A stretch of 64,000 bases of DNA from Serinus canaria. Its lineage: Eukaryota > Chordata > Aves > Passeriformes > Fringillidae. Within the stretch, counting starts at the first letter, position 1. Every line of letters begins with the position of its first letter. A program made the position numbers and the translations under genes. Of the stretch, positions 13,205 to 27,190 are shown piece by piece. The stretch spans positions 7,145,501-7,209,500 of the forward strand of contig NC_066316.1 in the NCBI RefSeq assembly GCF_022539315.1. Direction: 5' to 3'. Below the pieces are notes generated by a model. That model had not been told where the DNA came from, ran no database searches, and saw only the letters and a list, made by a program, of their open reading frames with translations.

Positions 13205-16200
13205 GACAGACATTTCATCAGTAGTTTTCTAGACAACTGGCATATACATAGTAACTTCCCAATATAAGAAGATACTGGAAATGGATGTCAAGAAACACTA
13301 GAAATGCCAGCATTAGGGAAGTTATTGATAAGAAGGTTGAAAATGGAAAAAGATTTCTCTGTGCATAATATTGCTCAAAGAACTAAAAGAGGAACACAGA
13401 AATTTCACTTCAAATATGAGAAAACACTTAGTGTATGGACAAGAGGAACAAGAGGTAGGAGAGGAGTAAAAAAAGCATTTTTCAAAAGATGGAAATTTGG
13501 TTTGGGCTTACTAGTAACATTTCCTTAAAAGGTGAAGGAATAAGCACAACTGAGTATTTAGCTTGCTATTCTTATTCTATGGACTGGCTCCCTTAAAAAT
13601 ACTTATGATAAACAGATCAGCTAAGGCAAAACACTAACAGCTGAAAAAATTTGATAGTGTCTAATTGTGATCAACAATTCCAGGGTTAAAAAAAAAAAAG
13701 TGTTCCAAGAAAACAACTCTGAAATGTCTGAGATTCTCACTGAAGTGACAGCCTACACATTAAAGCAGGAAAAGCTCTTTTGCTCTGTGTTGTATCAGTG
13801 AAGATGCTCCTCATCTTAGTGGGTGTCTGTTTAAAAAAGTTTAGTTTTTGAAAAAGTTGTATATACAATATCAGATTTCTACCCCATGATTTACTTCAGT
13901 TTGCCACAGATATGGTTTCTGGAATATCAAAATAAATTTTGAATCACTAGCCTCAAAAGTAGTACATGCTATCTGGAAGGCAATGCTAAGAGAGGAAGAG
14001 ATAGGGAACACACCATCAGTGGAGGTGTATGCTTTATAACTTGTGCACATGCCAAAGTTACATTTGGGACTGTCCTGGGACTTCAATAAAACATTTCTGA
14101 AAGTTAAAAATAATGCCTTAATAAGGGAATAATAAATAAAATAATGCCTTCATATTAAAAATAATTGCCTTAATAGGCAATACATTACTTTTATAGCCAT
14201 CAATTATGAAAGGGGATATTGATTTACTTGTGCATACAGATGTTGGGTAAGGCACAAACTCTTCCTGTGTCTTTTCCTTCTACATAATGGAACAAAGAAT
14301 TAACACTATACTATTGGCTGTACTGGTTTCAGTGCATTTAAAACTGAAAGTTCAGTAGAGGTAAGACACTTCATTCTTCTGAGACAAAGAAATTTCTACT
14401 ATCCAAAACTACAAAGAAAACCACAACTGCAGAAACTTCCTAAGCAGTTTTTCCATTTCCCAGAGCATCAGATCACAGCACCCTCATCAAGCAAGAGATG
14501 CCAATTAAAGAGTCTGAAAAAAAAGCAAGATCAGAAAACTGCAGTTTTGTTGTGAGCAGCTTACTGTGAAAATGCAGGTGCTGCTGCAGCAGCCCAGAGA
14601 GGCATCAATAGCTCTCTGCAATGAACACCAGCCAGAAAGGCCAATGCAGAATGCAGAACAGCTTAAATGAGCAACTGTTAAGATACTGATGCTAAAATGA
14701 TGGAAAATGAATGATGTAAAGAATAAGGAAATTACAGGAGCAGTTCTTAGTCTCATGAGGTCAGCTTACCCTCTCCATCATTCATTATTTCTCTTTCCCT
14801 CTCAGAACAGATTGCCACATGCTCACTGCTGACATCCAGCTGGCTAAAACACAGAAACCCCACTATTGTGGTGGCACCTCCACATTTAGTGTGCTGCAGG
14901 GATTTCTATAAGAAGCCTTAGCACATCCAAAGTTATTTTTCAGGAAATTTGGCCCTCATTCCTGGACTTCCAGTGACCAACTTTAGCTGAAATGCCAGCT
15001 CCAAACACTTCAGACTTTTTTGCACACACAGAACTACTTCTGACATCTGAGAAAAATTCCTTGAATAGAGCTGCAGCATTTGGCTGATTGTAAGCAGAGG
15101 TTCCTATTTTGGCTTTCTGGACACTAGTCTGTAAAATCCTGTTTTCCAGTGGCTTATAAAACTTAAACCATCAAAGCTTCTATTTCCCATGCTGGAACAT
15201 CTGCTGCAAGCTGGTTCCTGTCCCCACTAGCTGGATCTAAGGGAAAGCTATTCTTCTGTTTCAAGAATTTGCATCCAGAGCAAATTTGGTTTGTCCCAAG
15301 TGAAGGAGGCTCCAGAGTTTCCTATGTGGGAACACACTGAGGACACACAAAGGGCAAGTAAGTCTGCAACACTGACATTTGGGGCAGAGAACAAGACTTT
15401 TCTTGCCATTACTGACACTACCAAGCAGGAGATATTATACTTCCCAGCTAGGAGACAGCAATTCCACCCTCAGTATTCTTCAGGCTGATAGCTAAAAAGG
15501 AGAAAAGGCCTGGCTGGAAGACAAAGAGACAGGCTATTTTCATTCATCTCTTCTTCCAGATGCATTACAAAACAGCCTTTAATTACATGAAAACATATTT
15601 TCTACAGGACCTGTAAATAATTTATTTCATAGACTTTATTCTGGGAATGAACTGAGAAAGCAGTGGACTATTATCTACAGGACTCCTTCCTCATTTGTTG
15701 CTAAAGCTGGATGATAAATGAGTCAGGGAATAATAGAGAGGAAAAAAATCCTAGGCTCATAACAAATACATTTATTAATTTTAAAAGCTATTTTGCTATT
15801 TTTTTACATGTTTCTAGGGCAATGGGAGAATTAAGTGTTTCATTTATCTAGAGTTCTGTTTACTGTTTACCTAGATATTCATCTCTGCTTCTGCAGAGAT
15901 TAATCTAAAGTAACAGACTGCTTTAAATCTGTGAATTCCTTCCTCTGGATCAACAAGGAACCCATGCTATTGAGTGGAATTAGAGGAAGAAGAAGGACTA
16001 TGCAAGCAACAACCACTAAGAGAAAAAACAGACTTCAGGACTAACAACACAACAGTGAAGACTTTTGCAGAGGAATATGCATAGTTAGATGCACATTCTT
16101 GCCTGGTTGCAACAGCCACATCTGTGCTGCCACCCCTGTTTAAGACTGTGTGAATCAAGGCTAATGCCCAGCTGCCTTTAAGATGCAAAGTAACTGCACA

Positions 16201-19200
16201 ACAGTACCATGCACTCCAAGGTATCAGAATCACACAGCAACAAACTCCTAAATATACTGCTAAAACCACCAGCAGAATGAAATGGTTCCAGCATTTCATA
16301 TCACTCTGTCATTAGAAACAGCTTGTTTGTGAGGCAGATATAATTTGGGGTTCATCTAAACTGGTGCTGTTGGAATGCTTCTTTCCCATCCCACAGCCAA
16401 ATCCAAAGAGAAATTTACTTTTTTTTCTTTTCTCTCTTAATACTTCTCTGCTGATCCTTTGGGAGATATAGCTTTTAGGATATATTTCTTCTTTCAGGAG
16501 CTTCCACTGATTTCAATTTAGACCACCTTCCTGGCACAAGATAATTAATAGGAAAGCAGAACAAATGCCCAGGAGGAATTGTTGAACAAGTGGCATCTGA
16601 GCTGTAGAAAGGATTTCAAAAGCAACCCATTCTGACTCCCTTTCATTTGAAAACCACCTACAAGCTCTAGTGATGCATTAAAGCTAAGCATGGCCTCAAT
16701 AATCTGCAAATGCAGGGCCCCACTTGGAGGGAGGAGGAGGGCAGTGAAATATTTGGCAATATGGCTACTCCTGGACACTGGAGGGCTCTTTTGAAATGCT
16801 CAGCCTCATCAACCAAACTGCTCAATCTGGTCTAATCAGTGGTTGGTGAGCTCAGAAACTGTAGTCCCCAGTTGTGCTTCTCTTATGGCCCAGCTGGTGA
16901 CAAGTGGAAGAAAGTGTTTCAAATTGAAAGAGAAAACAATCAGTAGCATTAGGCATCTCTTGATCACAACTTTCTAGCAGAAACTGAAAGTTAAAAGTGG
17001 TCAGTCCACCACAAAGGCACCACAAGCAGCGATAGCACCTGCAAGAGAAAAAGGAGATTTCTTCACCAGATGAACACAGGTGGCAGAAAGACTTGAAAGC
17101 AGACAATTATTCCTTTTGAAATCGACTTTTGACTGCTGCACTCAGCATTCCTCAGGTGGCTGGGGCCCTTTCAATACTGCTTCTGTTAGGAAAAGAGCTG
17201 CAGTAGAGAAGTAGCAGCAGTTCCCAGTTCAGTTCCTTTTTTCATGCTCTGACAACAGCAAGCCAAGGCTGAGACAGACAAACTGACTTAGGGAGAGTAA
17301 TAATCATCACTTAATAATGCCATCTGTTCAGTCATAGAGTATGAAAAAACAGTGTCTCTTTAAGGTAAAACAAATCATACTTGGATAATCTCTGTCCAAC
17401 CTCAAATTCCAAAGGAGAAATCTTCTGACCAGAATAGATGATGTTTTAACTACAACCACTGCTAGTAACTGCTACACTTGGGAAATAAATACATAATGCA
17501 CAAGGCCAGGTGTAATAAAACAAATCCTAATAAAATTGAGAGCTAAGCTTGATACTACTCATCACTGCTCAGGAGGCAGGTGCTGTGGGTAAATAATGTA
17601 AAAGGACCAAGAACAGTAAACATTCCCTTGTTTTCAGACAACTTTCTTTAAAAAAAAAACAAAACAAACAAACTTATTAAATTTTCATGTACTGAAACCC
17701 AATTATAAATCTACAGAAGTGATTAATCAAGAGAAAAATGTTAAAAGAAGCAGTTATAAATAGAAACTGCATATCATGGCCACTGGTGTTTCAACTGCAA
17801 TATCCAGTGAAAGTAATTAGCAGAAGCGGCCTGGTGAAAAACCTCTATGTCCAAAAGCCTCTCACCTGTATTACCTGAGAAAATAAAAGATACTGCCTTC
17901 TCTCAGAAACTGATCTTTGATATCTCTAAAATACCAAGGACGCAAATTTAAGAAAAGAAATATGTTTCAAAGGCTTTAGCTAAATTTCTCAAACATTCTA
18001 GATATGTCACTTGAAAAAGAGGGTTGAAAATGCACTGAAAAATAATTGCAATAAATCTTAATGTACATAATCACTTTGCAGTGCATTACAACTGTGAATT
18101 GTTTAGAAGTGTTTTTGTCAGAACAGTTACTCAGGTTCTTCAGGACTTGCTCCCAAAGCAATGTTTTGGCATTCTCATAAACTTATTTTAATGGATGCAA
18201 ACAGCAATGAAAGTCAAGATACTGCAAATCATTTTCCCTTAAAATATCTGAATTAAATCCAAATTAAGCATGCAGAAGAATTTGATTATTGTATCTGCAG
18301 TGACATCTAGTGCAAGAAATCAAAACCACAGTTAAACAGGCTTCTAGAGAAAAGATGCTATTTTATTTTATTGAGTGATTACTGACCAAGATAAACGAAA
18401 ATAATTAACATCATCCCTCTTAAAACTTTCATAAAATCTTTTCCTCTGCACAGCACTCACAAGCCAGCTGAAGGCAATTCTATGAAACATATTATGTTAA
18501 TAAGAGACTACTTAATGTCAATGTGCATTTTTCTTTTCCATACAAATTCAGTTTGATAAATGAACATATATTACATAATTGCTGGGGGACAAACAATTGT
18601 TGAGAAAGCCAATATCCCTAGGAACAGAGTTGCTACTCTATTTATTCTATGAACTTTTCTAACAGAAAACAAAGCAGCAACATCTGACTTAAATTCTTTC
18701 TGCCAGCTTCAGAGTTGTGCAATCCTGTGTTAATTTTGCAGAGATTTTTAAACCTATTAAAAATTCAAGCAGATGACATGGCTTTTAGAGAGGAATCAAA
18801 AACTGGAAACATGCAGTAAGAGTTTTCTAATACAAACAGATGATAAGCTATAAAATATCAAAAAGGTTTGTTCAAGTCAAAGTACAGATGTAATTCTCCC
18901 TTTAGAAATAGACTGATATGCTTCAAACACTGCCAACAACAGACATTATAACCAAAATGCAACACCAATATGCCTAACTAACAACAAGTGTACAAAAATT
19001 ATTCACTTACTGAAATAGAAAAAACCTTAGAAACAATTCTTGTCAAACATTCAAATAAACACACATGCCAAAGCTGCAAATGGTTTAAATGCAGCATCAT
19101 GTAGACATTGTTTATATACAGATGCACACCAGTCTTGTAACACAAATTTTTTTCATCTGACCTGTAAATAGATCCCATTTTAGAATCTGTTCTCCACAGG

Positions 19201-19877
19201 CATGTGAGCAGAGGTCTGTAAAAATCACATGCACTTCTTAAGGGCAGGATTAAAGCCTATTTACTTTTTAGAAGTCCTAGAGTTTGTTTTTCAGGAGCCC
19301 AAGAGCTTCTGCAACTCCTCTACCCTGCTGCCATCAAAAGTGGAAGTAGACAGGAGAATTTTAGGTGAAAGCAGAAGGTGCTAATTGACAGCACTTCTCA
19401 CCTGAGGACTGAGCTTGTTAAAGCAATGATATGAAAGAATGGAGAAAACAAATGCTCATCAAAGGGCAACACACTGGGGTAGAACACAACACAAATGAGA
19501 AGAGGAAAAGCAGACAAGTGGGTCACAGTTAATAGGGAGCAACAAAGAGGCATAAAACAGCAAAATGTGATGTATGCCCAGCGTTTCAGGCAAAAGAACT
19601 GACACAAAAGTGCTTTAATACCACTCAGCAAATTTGCTTTAAAGATTACCTGGCCATGAAAATAAATGTAGTCAAATGCAACATTTATCTAGAACACAAC
19701 AAACTGCTCTTGACAGAGTTCACTGTGGTATGCAAGCCACCATGGAAAGCAAATTGTTAAAATAAGATATATTGGTTTGTATCACCCTAATCTACACCTT
19801 GAAATGAGCAACACAGCTGCTCTGAGTTTTGGTCTCCTACTGTCTTTACTGCACATAGCAAAGATTCCTAAAGAATC

Positions 19878-20314
19878 TGGGACAAAAAAGTTTAATCAAC
19901 TGCCTTTAACCCAAAAGTGGAATATAAGGTATATTCATACACTCAAATATCATCCTATGAGAGTGCAGTTCATACAGAAGCTGCAAGAATCATGCTGAAA
20001 AAGCTCAATACTAGAAAACAGAAATTACAGCTTCTGTGTTTAAGTCCTTTAGAGTCAAGTAGCTAACAAATGCAGCTTTCCCTTGTTTATATGTATTGTT
20101 CAGTTAACACTCCCTCTGATTCTACAATTTATGTGCATGAATCAGTGCATTTCCAACAGAGCTTTCAAAACTTCCCACATGCAACATAATGTTCACTTCC
20201 ACAACTGACCAAAATTCACAAATGCTGCATGTGACAATGGACATCCTAATCCACATGTGAATAAAGAGAGTATGAACAAAGATTCATGTATGTATAGATG
20301 CTTCAAAATAACAA
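19878..20314 (+). repeat. Intronic direct repeat, left copy
   Basis: From TGGGACAAAAAAGTTTAATC to ATAGATGCTTCAAAATAACA it matches 23452-23826 with only scattered mismatches. It carries about 60-70 bp absent from the right copy (from about 20036 to 20103). It has no LINE or LTR signature, so it is either a local duplication or an unrecognised dispersed repeat. Confidence 0.9.
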
Positions 20315-23300
20315 AAAGAAAGAAAATTCCCCAGCTTAGATGAGTATATCCACCAAAGTAATTGGTAATAATCTTTATTTATTCATCATGGCAAGTCAAG
20401 GGTGTTTCATTTTCCCCAAAAAGAGGCATGATACAAACAAACAGCAGATGTTAATGCTTGAAGATAAGCAGTTTACATACAGTTTCCTTCCTCATGTAGG
20501 AACAACCACTGTTAAGACATAAATATGCACTATTAAGCAGTAGTCAACCAAACAGCACAAAAAAAGAAAAAGAATAATCAAATAAATCATCAATAAACAG
20601 TGTTCAATAATATATTTGCACACCATGTGGTAAAGCTCTGCAGCAGAATTATTGATGCACGTGAGGTGGTGTCACTAAATCAACAGGACAAAGCCAGCTG
20701 AAGTAGTGACTAGTTAAACTATTGATCACAGGAATTAGAGACACACATACCAAAAAAACCTTTGTCCTTTAATAGACTCTGATGATAGATTCCTCTACAT
20801 CCTTTGACATCAACACCCAAAGCTAATGACATGGTTAGAATCAAACAACAGGATAAGCAAATAAAAAGGAACTTTAAATCTACTTCAAACTAAAAATGAT
20901 TTTAAAAGAGCATTTAAATACCTTTGCACTAGCTACAAATGACATACTTTAAAAAGGCAGCAGCTCAAAGTCATACCAATTTCTACACAAACAGAAAAAG
21001 GGAGAGAAATTTAAAAGAAAGTTGGGAAGAAAAACCAGCAGAGAATTATATAAAGGAGTGCACATTTTAAAAAGATTTATCTAAAAGCCGCTAAAGGTTA
21101 CAGAAATAAATTGAAACACGCACAAAGGATGACAAAAAAAAGGTGACACTAAAAAAAAAAAAATCTCAAGGAGAATGACAACACAAGCAGTCAAATAAAG
21201 CAGCCACATCAAAAGAAGTTTCATACCAATTCATTAAATTACCAATTAAGAGAAAAAAATCAAAAGCTGGATAGGTTACCCTAACATCTTAGATTCCACT
21301 ATTGATCTTTAGCAGAGCAGTACAAAAAGGACTAAACTAAGGAAAAGAACAAACAGGATTTCTTCCCCCTCCTCTTCTTTTTGGGAATGTATATGAAAGA
21401 ATATTAGAAGAAGGCAGAAAAAATTCACACAAAGATCCAATGAGCTTGAGATGAAAGCTAAAATGCTCCAGTTAAATGCAGAGGTTGCAAGACATCTGAA
21501 GACAGAGAAGCAATGTAAAGCAACACTGTTCTGTAAGGTGCAATCCTTTGGTGACATTTCAAGAAATAACCCAAAGCCTGTGGACTTCAAACCAAACACC
21601 ATCACTTTGAGATCTGAGGCAGTATTTTACCCAATGGTGAAGCATCACCCACATATTTATTACATTTATTAAACACTCAAATATCCTTGTTGTTATTAAA
21701 AACAAGCATGGGTGACAGATTGCAATACTAAGTAAGGTTAGAGTGTCAGCTTGTATTACAGTGAGAGATCAAGGATGAAAACAAACATCACTCCTATAAA
21801 CAACCTTGGCACTTCAGGCAGATCAACACCAAGAACCTGCCATGCTACACAACAAAAAATCCTTCATATAGAATCAGCACAAAATTAAACCCTGATGTAT
21901 GCAGTGTCCTAAGCTTTGAATACAGAAAATGAGAAGATCTGGGATTTAGGTGTGAGTTGACAAGAATTCAGACTGCAGAGGAAGCACCCAACAGTCACCC
22001 TCCAAAAGGATTCTTCCAAAACCACAAAAGAAAAAGCCAGTCCCAGCCCAAGATATGTCCAATCTATCATCAACAGAATGAAAGACTACACAAGATGTTC
22101 ACAGCTGACAGTGGCATTCAGCCACTGCACACTACCCCAAATCCAAAGCTGACAACATCTACAGACAGGATAGTTCAACATCCTCTTTCTAAAGATGGAA
22201 AAACACAACTTCAGGTTAACTGCACACAAATGTCAAAGGGGACAAAAGCTACCAACAGAAATAAGGAACAATACTGGGATGCACATGTCAGCTGCACATC
22301 TGGTACAGCACTGACAAGAAAAATTTAATTTTAAGCTGTCAAATACTTTTATCAAAAACCTGCCTTCACATGGATTTTTCTGCTCCTTGATACTTTCAGG
22401 CTGGAGAGTATTTTCCATTCTCTATGAATTATTTTTGAGGCAGCATTTAGATGCTGCAGGTCTAATTTTAAACAAGGTTCAAAATAACTGGCAAAGGTAA
22501 AAAAATTTAAGGAACATCTTCCTTGCAAAAGACTGTTTATTTGTCAGGCATCTTTGCCTGATGAAAGCACTGTATTCACTGAAAGCCAGGTAACCTTTTC
22601 CAGCAATTTTCTGTTGATCTAGTGAAAGACACCAGCATGTCCTGTGATTCTTACTTGTATTTTACAAGGCTTATGCAAAATCCTTTCAATTATTTTGGAT
22701 TTAAACATTAACAGATTTTCCCATCAGCCTGTGAGAACAATTCAAAATCATGTGAATTTTAATATTTAGAACTTAGTACAAAAAAGCATAAATATATACA
22801 ATAAAGTAGGGAATCCCATTCAGCTACAAACAAGTGCACTTGCATCTTGCAGGCATATGCAAATAAGATTTGGAGCAAAACATGTTAGAAGCTGAAAAGC
22901 AAATGGTTTTTAATTCTCCAAGCCTGTTGCAGGTCAGGAGTTGGAAGGCACCAACTACCTCAGGATAGCAAAGCCAGGGGAGGCAAGAGAAAGAAGGTTT
23001 TAAATATAATACAAACATGAAGTTCTAAGTACTTTAATGAACAATGTCCTCAAAGTTACTGAATTATGGCATGGGGAAGGTGGCAGGTGTGGCTTCAGTG
23101 ATGTGGACATACAAAGACAATCCCACTTCTCAGAGTGCCAAGACAATCTGTTTTTACAAATTACAAGGTGTGCTGCCTCTGTGTGCAAGGGAGCGATGTA
23201 AATGACAAAACAAAAACCCCAGTGAACTCAGAGAATCCATAACAAAAAACACCCCTGCTCTCTGAAGTTTAAAATCTGCTTTCCAGTGACTCAGCCTGGC

Positions 23301-23451
23301 AAACTTCCAAAAAGCCCTTTCCCACTCATATGCTGTCAGTGATTTCACGACTCATTAAACAAGAAGTGAATAAAAATATGGATACCTTCAGAGAAATGGT
23401 GTAAAATAAAACAGTATAACTAAGAAATCTTTTGCAGATTTTCAGGGTGTT

Positions 23452-23826
23452 TGGGACAAAGAAAGTTTAATCAACTGCCTTTAACCCAAAAGTGGAATAT
23501 AAGGTATATTCATACACTCAAATATCATCCTGTGAGAGTGCAGTTCATTCAGAAGCTGCCAGAATCATGCTGAAAAAGCTCAGTACTAGAAAACAGAAAT
23601 TACAGCTTCTTGTTCAGTTAACAATACAATTCTACAATTTATGTGCATGAATCAGTGCATTTCCAACATAAAGCTTTCAAAACTTCCCACATGCAACATA
23701 ATGTTCACTTCCACAACTGACCAAAATTCACAAATGCTGCATGTGACAATGGACATCCCAATCCACATGTGAATAGAGAAAGAATTAACAAAGTTTTATG
23801 TATGTATAGATGCTTCAAAATAACAA
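23452..23826 (+). repeat. Intronic direct repeat, right copy
   Basis: Second copy of the 19.9-kb segment, in the same orientation, about 3.1 kb from the end of the left copy. It includes the shared CTTTAACCCAAAAGTGGAAT and GAATCAGTGCATTTCCAACA blocks. The internal segment seen in the left copy is missing between CAGCTTCT and TGTTCAG. Confidence 0.9.
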
Positions 23827-24744
23827 CATAAATATGTAGCCAAAACATCTCTGCTGAACATGCAACTGATAACTCCCAGTTCAGTATCTAGACAGACATT
23901 AAACTGTCCACTCTGTCATGCCAACTGCCAAGTAGTTACCAAGCCTGCTCCATTCTCTCTGCTGTATGTGCTTTGCTTTTATTTTCAAGCACAAAGCCAT
24001 TCACCTCATGGGGAAAGACAGTGGTGGACTTGAGGAAAAAAATTTAAGAAACCAACAAGTGATACAAGAAAAATCAAGTTTGAGATCAGCGATACAGAGA
24101 ATTAGAAAATTACTTCTAATGCTTGCTTGAATTGCACTACAAACAAGTGGTGTTCAGCAAATCCTGAAAGCTTAAGCTTAATTTTCAAAATTTTTATTTA
24201 ACAGAACAGTTAAAGCTTTGGCAACAAAAATATTAGTTAACAGGTTAAAAAACAAACTGTGGTAATTATTCCTCTGTGTATGTGTGCATGCACCCATGTG
24301 CTTGTACAAATGAATGGAATCATCAAGTAGCCTGTTAAAATATAACCTCAGATTGCCACCTTAATCATGAACCAAATACCAATATAAAATCTCACCAGGA
24401 CAATGGAAAATCCATATCTACCATGCACTACATCCACTGAGATACCCAATGTAAGATAAGAAGTGATTATTCACAGGTCTTGTTGATACCACAAATACCA
24501 AGGATATGAGGGATCCACTTGTCCCTTGGCCCAGGGTTTCTGCATTTTTAATTCAATAAAACCACTCAGCAATTTAAAGATTTGTTAGAGAGAAACTGTT
24601 TTGCAGTGTGGGGTCACTATTCAGTATGGTGAATAACACAAGGAGCTAAGCCAAAGAAGATTACTTAAAAAAATAACTTTTTTTTTGAGGAAAATACTAA
24701 GGCTAGGTCAAATGCCAAGAGGAAAATTTATTTATTTGCCTTAC

Positions 24745-24804
24745 CTTCAGAATATCTTGAGTTTCATTCCACTTGTTAGTCCACTCTTTGGTCAGTTCTT
24801 GTAC
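24745..24804 (-). CDS. KIF16B: KIF16B coding exon 12 (neck coiled coil)
   Basis: 20 codons, phase 0: VQELTKEWTNKWNETQDILK. It is a short amphipathic helix with two tryptophans, the kinesin-3 neck coiled-coil segment (family pattern E-W-x-x-K-W). The acceptor is CATAG|GTA and the donor AAG|GTAAGG. It is isolated: 4.2 kb from exon 11 and 23.9 kb from exon 13. Confidence 0.95.
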
Positions 24805-25316
24805 CTATGAAAGAAAACAAATTTTGAAGAAAATCACATCTCTTCCAAAGTTCTTGATAATTGCATTCTCAAAAAAAGTAGTAAGTATTTGTGTTATTCT
24901 TTGTGCAGTTTAATACTTCAGCATTTAGAAGAGCTCTGATGCTCCAGCAATAATTGCCATATCTACAATACTTCTCCCTCAAAACACAAAATTCTTATTT
25001 ACACTGTAAGGTGAAAGGAATGTCTGGGATATTTACTTCAAACAATTATCTACCTTCAAACAGATTCATAAAGTGCTTTAATCCTACTACCACAGACTGA
25101 TCCCTTAGCTAGAACAGGACAGCTCCTTTCCCATGGCACAGGCAGGCATGGTAAGGCAAAAATCCCTCCAGAGGATGGCATGCAGAGGAAGAGCCAAACC
25201 AGGAGTGAACCAGAGCAAAATCTGCTGCAACTTAGAAACCACACACTTCATTGTCATCAGCACAGAAGTGAGAAGATGCTTGCAAAGGTGTTACAGACAG
25301 GGAGAGCACTGGGTAT

Positions 25317-26483
25317 AAAATCATTCAGGTTGGAAAAGACCTTAAGATCATCAAGTCCAACCACTAACCCAGCACTGCCAAGCCACTGCTGAACCACAGC
25401 CCTCTGAAGTGCCACATTTATAAGTCTTTTAAAAATCTCTGGAGATGGTGAGTCAATCACTTCCTGGGCAGCTTTTTCCAATGCCTGACAACCTTTCCAT
25501 TAAGGAATTTTTCCTAATATCCAATCTAAACCTCCCCTGAAGCAACCTGAGGCCATTTCTTTTAGTCCTATTGCCTTTTACCTGAGAGAAAACTGAGCCC
25601 CACCTGGCTACAGCCTCCTTTCAGGTAGTTGTAGAAAGTGAGGTTACCCCTGAACCTCCATTTTTCCAGCTTAAACAACCACAGCTCCCTCAGCCATCTC
25701 CCTCACACTCGTGCTCCAGATACTTCCCCAACTCTCACTGTCCTTCTCTGGACCCACTCCAGCACCTCAGTGTCCTTTTTGAAATGAGGGGACCAGAACT
25801 GAACACAGCACTCCAGGTGTGGCCCCACCAGTGCCAAGCACAGAGGAAGAATCACCTCCCTGCTCCTGCTGGCCACACTATTGCTGACACAGGCCTGGTG
25901 CCACTGGAATTCTTGGCTCCCTGGGCACATGCTCACTCATGTTTAGCTGCTGCCAACCAGCACCCCCAGGTGCTTTTCCACTGGGCCACATTTCAGTTCC
26001 TTTTCCTCCAGGCTGTGGTGCTGCCTGGTGTTGTGAGGCAAGGGCAGGACCTGGCACTTCACCCTATTGAACTCAATGCCACTGCCCCAGCCCACTGACC
26101 CAGCCTGGCCAGATCCCTCTGCAGAGCCTTCCCACCCTCCAGAGATCAACACCCACACACCTCAGTGCCATCTGCAACCTGACTGGGGGTGCACTTGTTC
26201 CCTTCAGCCAGATCAAAGATATTACAGAGGACAAGCCCAAATACTGAGCCCTAGGGAACACCACTGGTGACTGGATGCCAACTGGATTTAACTCCACCAC
26301 TTTTTTTGGTTCAGCCATCCAGAGATTATTCTGAAATAATGCACTTGTGCAAGCCATGAACAGACAGCTCCACCAAGAGAATGCTGTGGGAGACAGCATC
26401 AAAGGCTTTCCTAAAGTCCAGGTAAACAATATTCCCAGCCTTTTCCTCATCCACAAACCAGGTCATCCTTTCATAGAAAAGAG
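25317..26483 (-). mobile_element. CR1 LINE, 3' part (split by LTR)
   Basis: The plus strand begins ATCATTCAGGTTGGAAAAGA then CCTTAAGATCATCAAGTCCA, the reverse complement of the CR1 3' end. Minus-strand translation shows [40 protein letters not shown] and FSWWSCLFMACTSALF, reverse-transcriptase C-terminal motifs in order. It is frameshifted and stopped. Same orientation as KIF16B. Confidence 0.93.
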
Positions 26484-26911
26484 ATGATATTGGTCACATT
26501 CACATTCTCTGAAAAATCCCTTCACCCAGGATTTTCCTCCTGGGAAGCTGAGAAGCCTCAGAGAAAAAGAAAACAAATCCTTATCTCATTTGCTTCTCCT
26601 GTGTTGTGCTCATGTGGAATGTGTTTGGAGATTGTTTACCCACAGGTGATTGTTCCATTGGATTCTGGTGTGAGTTGTTTTGACTCTTTGGCCAATCGGG
26701 GCCAAGCTGTGTCAAGACTCTGGAAAGAGTCATGAGCTTTCATTATTATCTTTTTAGCCTTCTGTAAGTTTCCTTTCTGTATCCTTTAGTATAGTTTAGT
26801 ATTCTTTAATATAATATAGTATCATAAAATAATAAATTAGCCTTCTGAGAACATGGAGTCAGATTCATCATTCCTGCCTGCCATGAGGGTCCCAGCAAAT
26901 ACAACAATGTT
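26484..26911 (+). mobile_element. Solo LTR (~410-bp family) nested in CR1
   Basis: Begins around TGGTCACATTCACATTCTCT and ends around CAGCAAATACAACA. The interior has GGATTTTCCTCCTGGGAAGC, ATCATAAAATAATAAATTAG and ACATGGAGTCAGATTCATCA, shared with the 12.8, 37.6 and 51.2 kb copies. The CR1 continues on both sides with TTGGTCAAGCAGG bridging the site, so the LTR is the younger insertion. No retroviral coding sequence. Confidence 0.88.
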
Positions 26912-27190
26912 GGTCAAGCAGGATCTGCCTTTCCTCAAACCATGCTGACAGGGCCTGATTCCCCTGGTTGTTCTGTACATGCTGTGTGACTGGACTCAAG
27001 ATGACCCATTCCATGACCTTCCCTCAAACTGAGGTCAGGCCAACAGAATGCTTAGGATCTGTCCTTTCTTTCCTGATGAAGCAATTGGCCACCTCTTTAG
27101 GTAACTTTCATGTAACACCACTGCACAAAGAGAGAAGTCTTTGATGCAGTTGCTCCAAACATCTCCCCATTTGCCACCTGCAGCTGTTTT
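26912..27190 (-). mobile_element. CR1 LINE, 5' part (after LTR)
   Basis: GTTGGTCAAGCAGGATCTGC then CTTTCCTCAAACCATGCTGA and CCATTCCATGACCTTCCCTC continue the CR1 broken at 26483 in the same orientation. It fades out near 27.19 kb, the 5' truncation point. Confidence 0.85.

Larger units (their letters stand above)
892..24744 (-). other. KIF16B: KIF16B intron 12 (23.9 kb)
   Basis: The largest intron in the window, GT-AG, separating the neck coiled coil from the pre-FHA linker. Recognisable contents: a CR1 tail at 10.67 kb, two LTRs at 12.07-12.66 and 12.81-13.20 kb, and a pair of ~400-bp direct repeats at 19.9 and 23.5 kb. Everything else is AT-rich sequence in which I see no exon, RNA gene or pseudogene. 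Confidence 0.85.

Noticed and set aside
26073..26456. Minus-strand frame of 127 codons in intron 11
   Set aside because: It is decayed CR1 reverse transcriptase (KAFD..SHS-like remnants), interrupted by frameshifts and an LTR; not a host gene.
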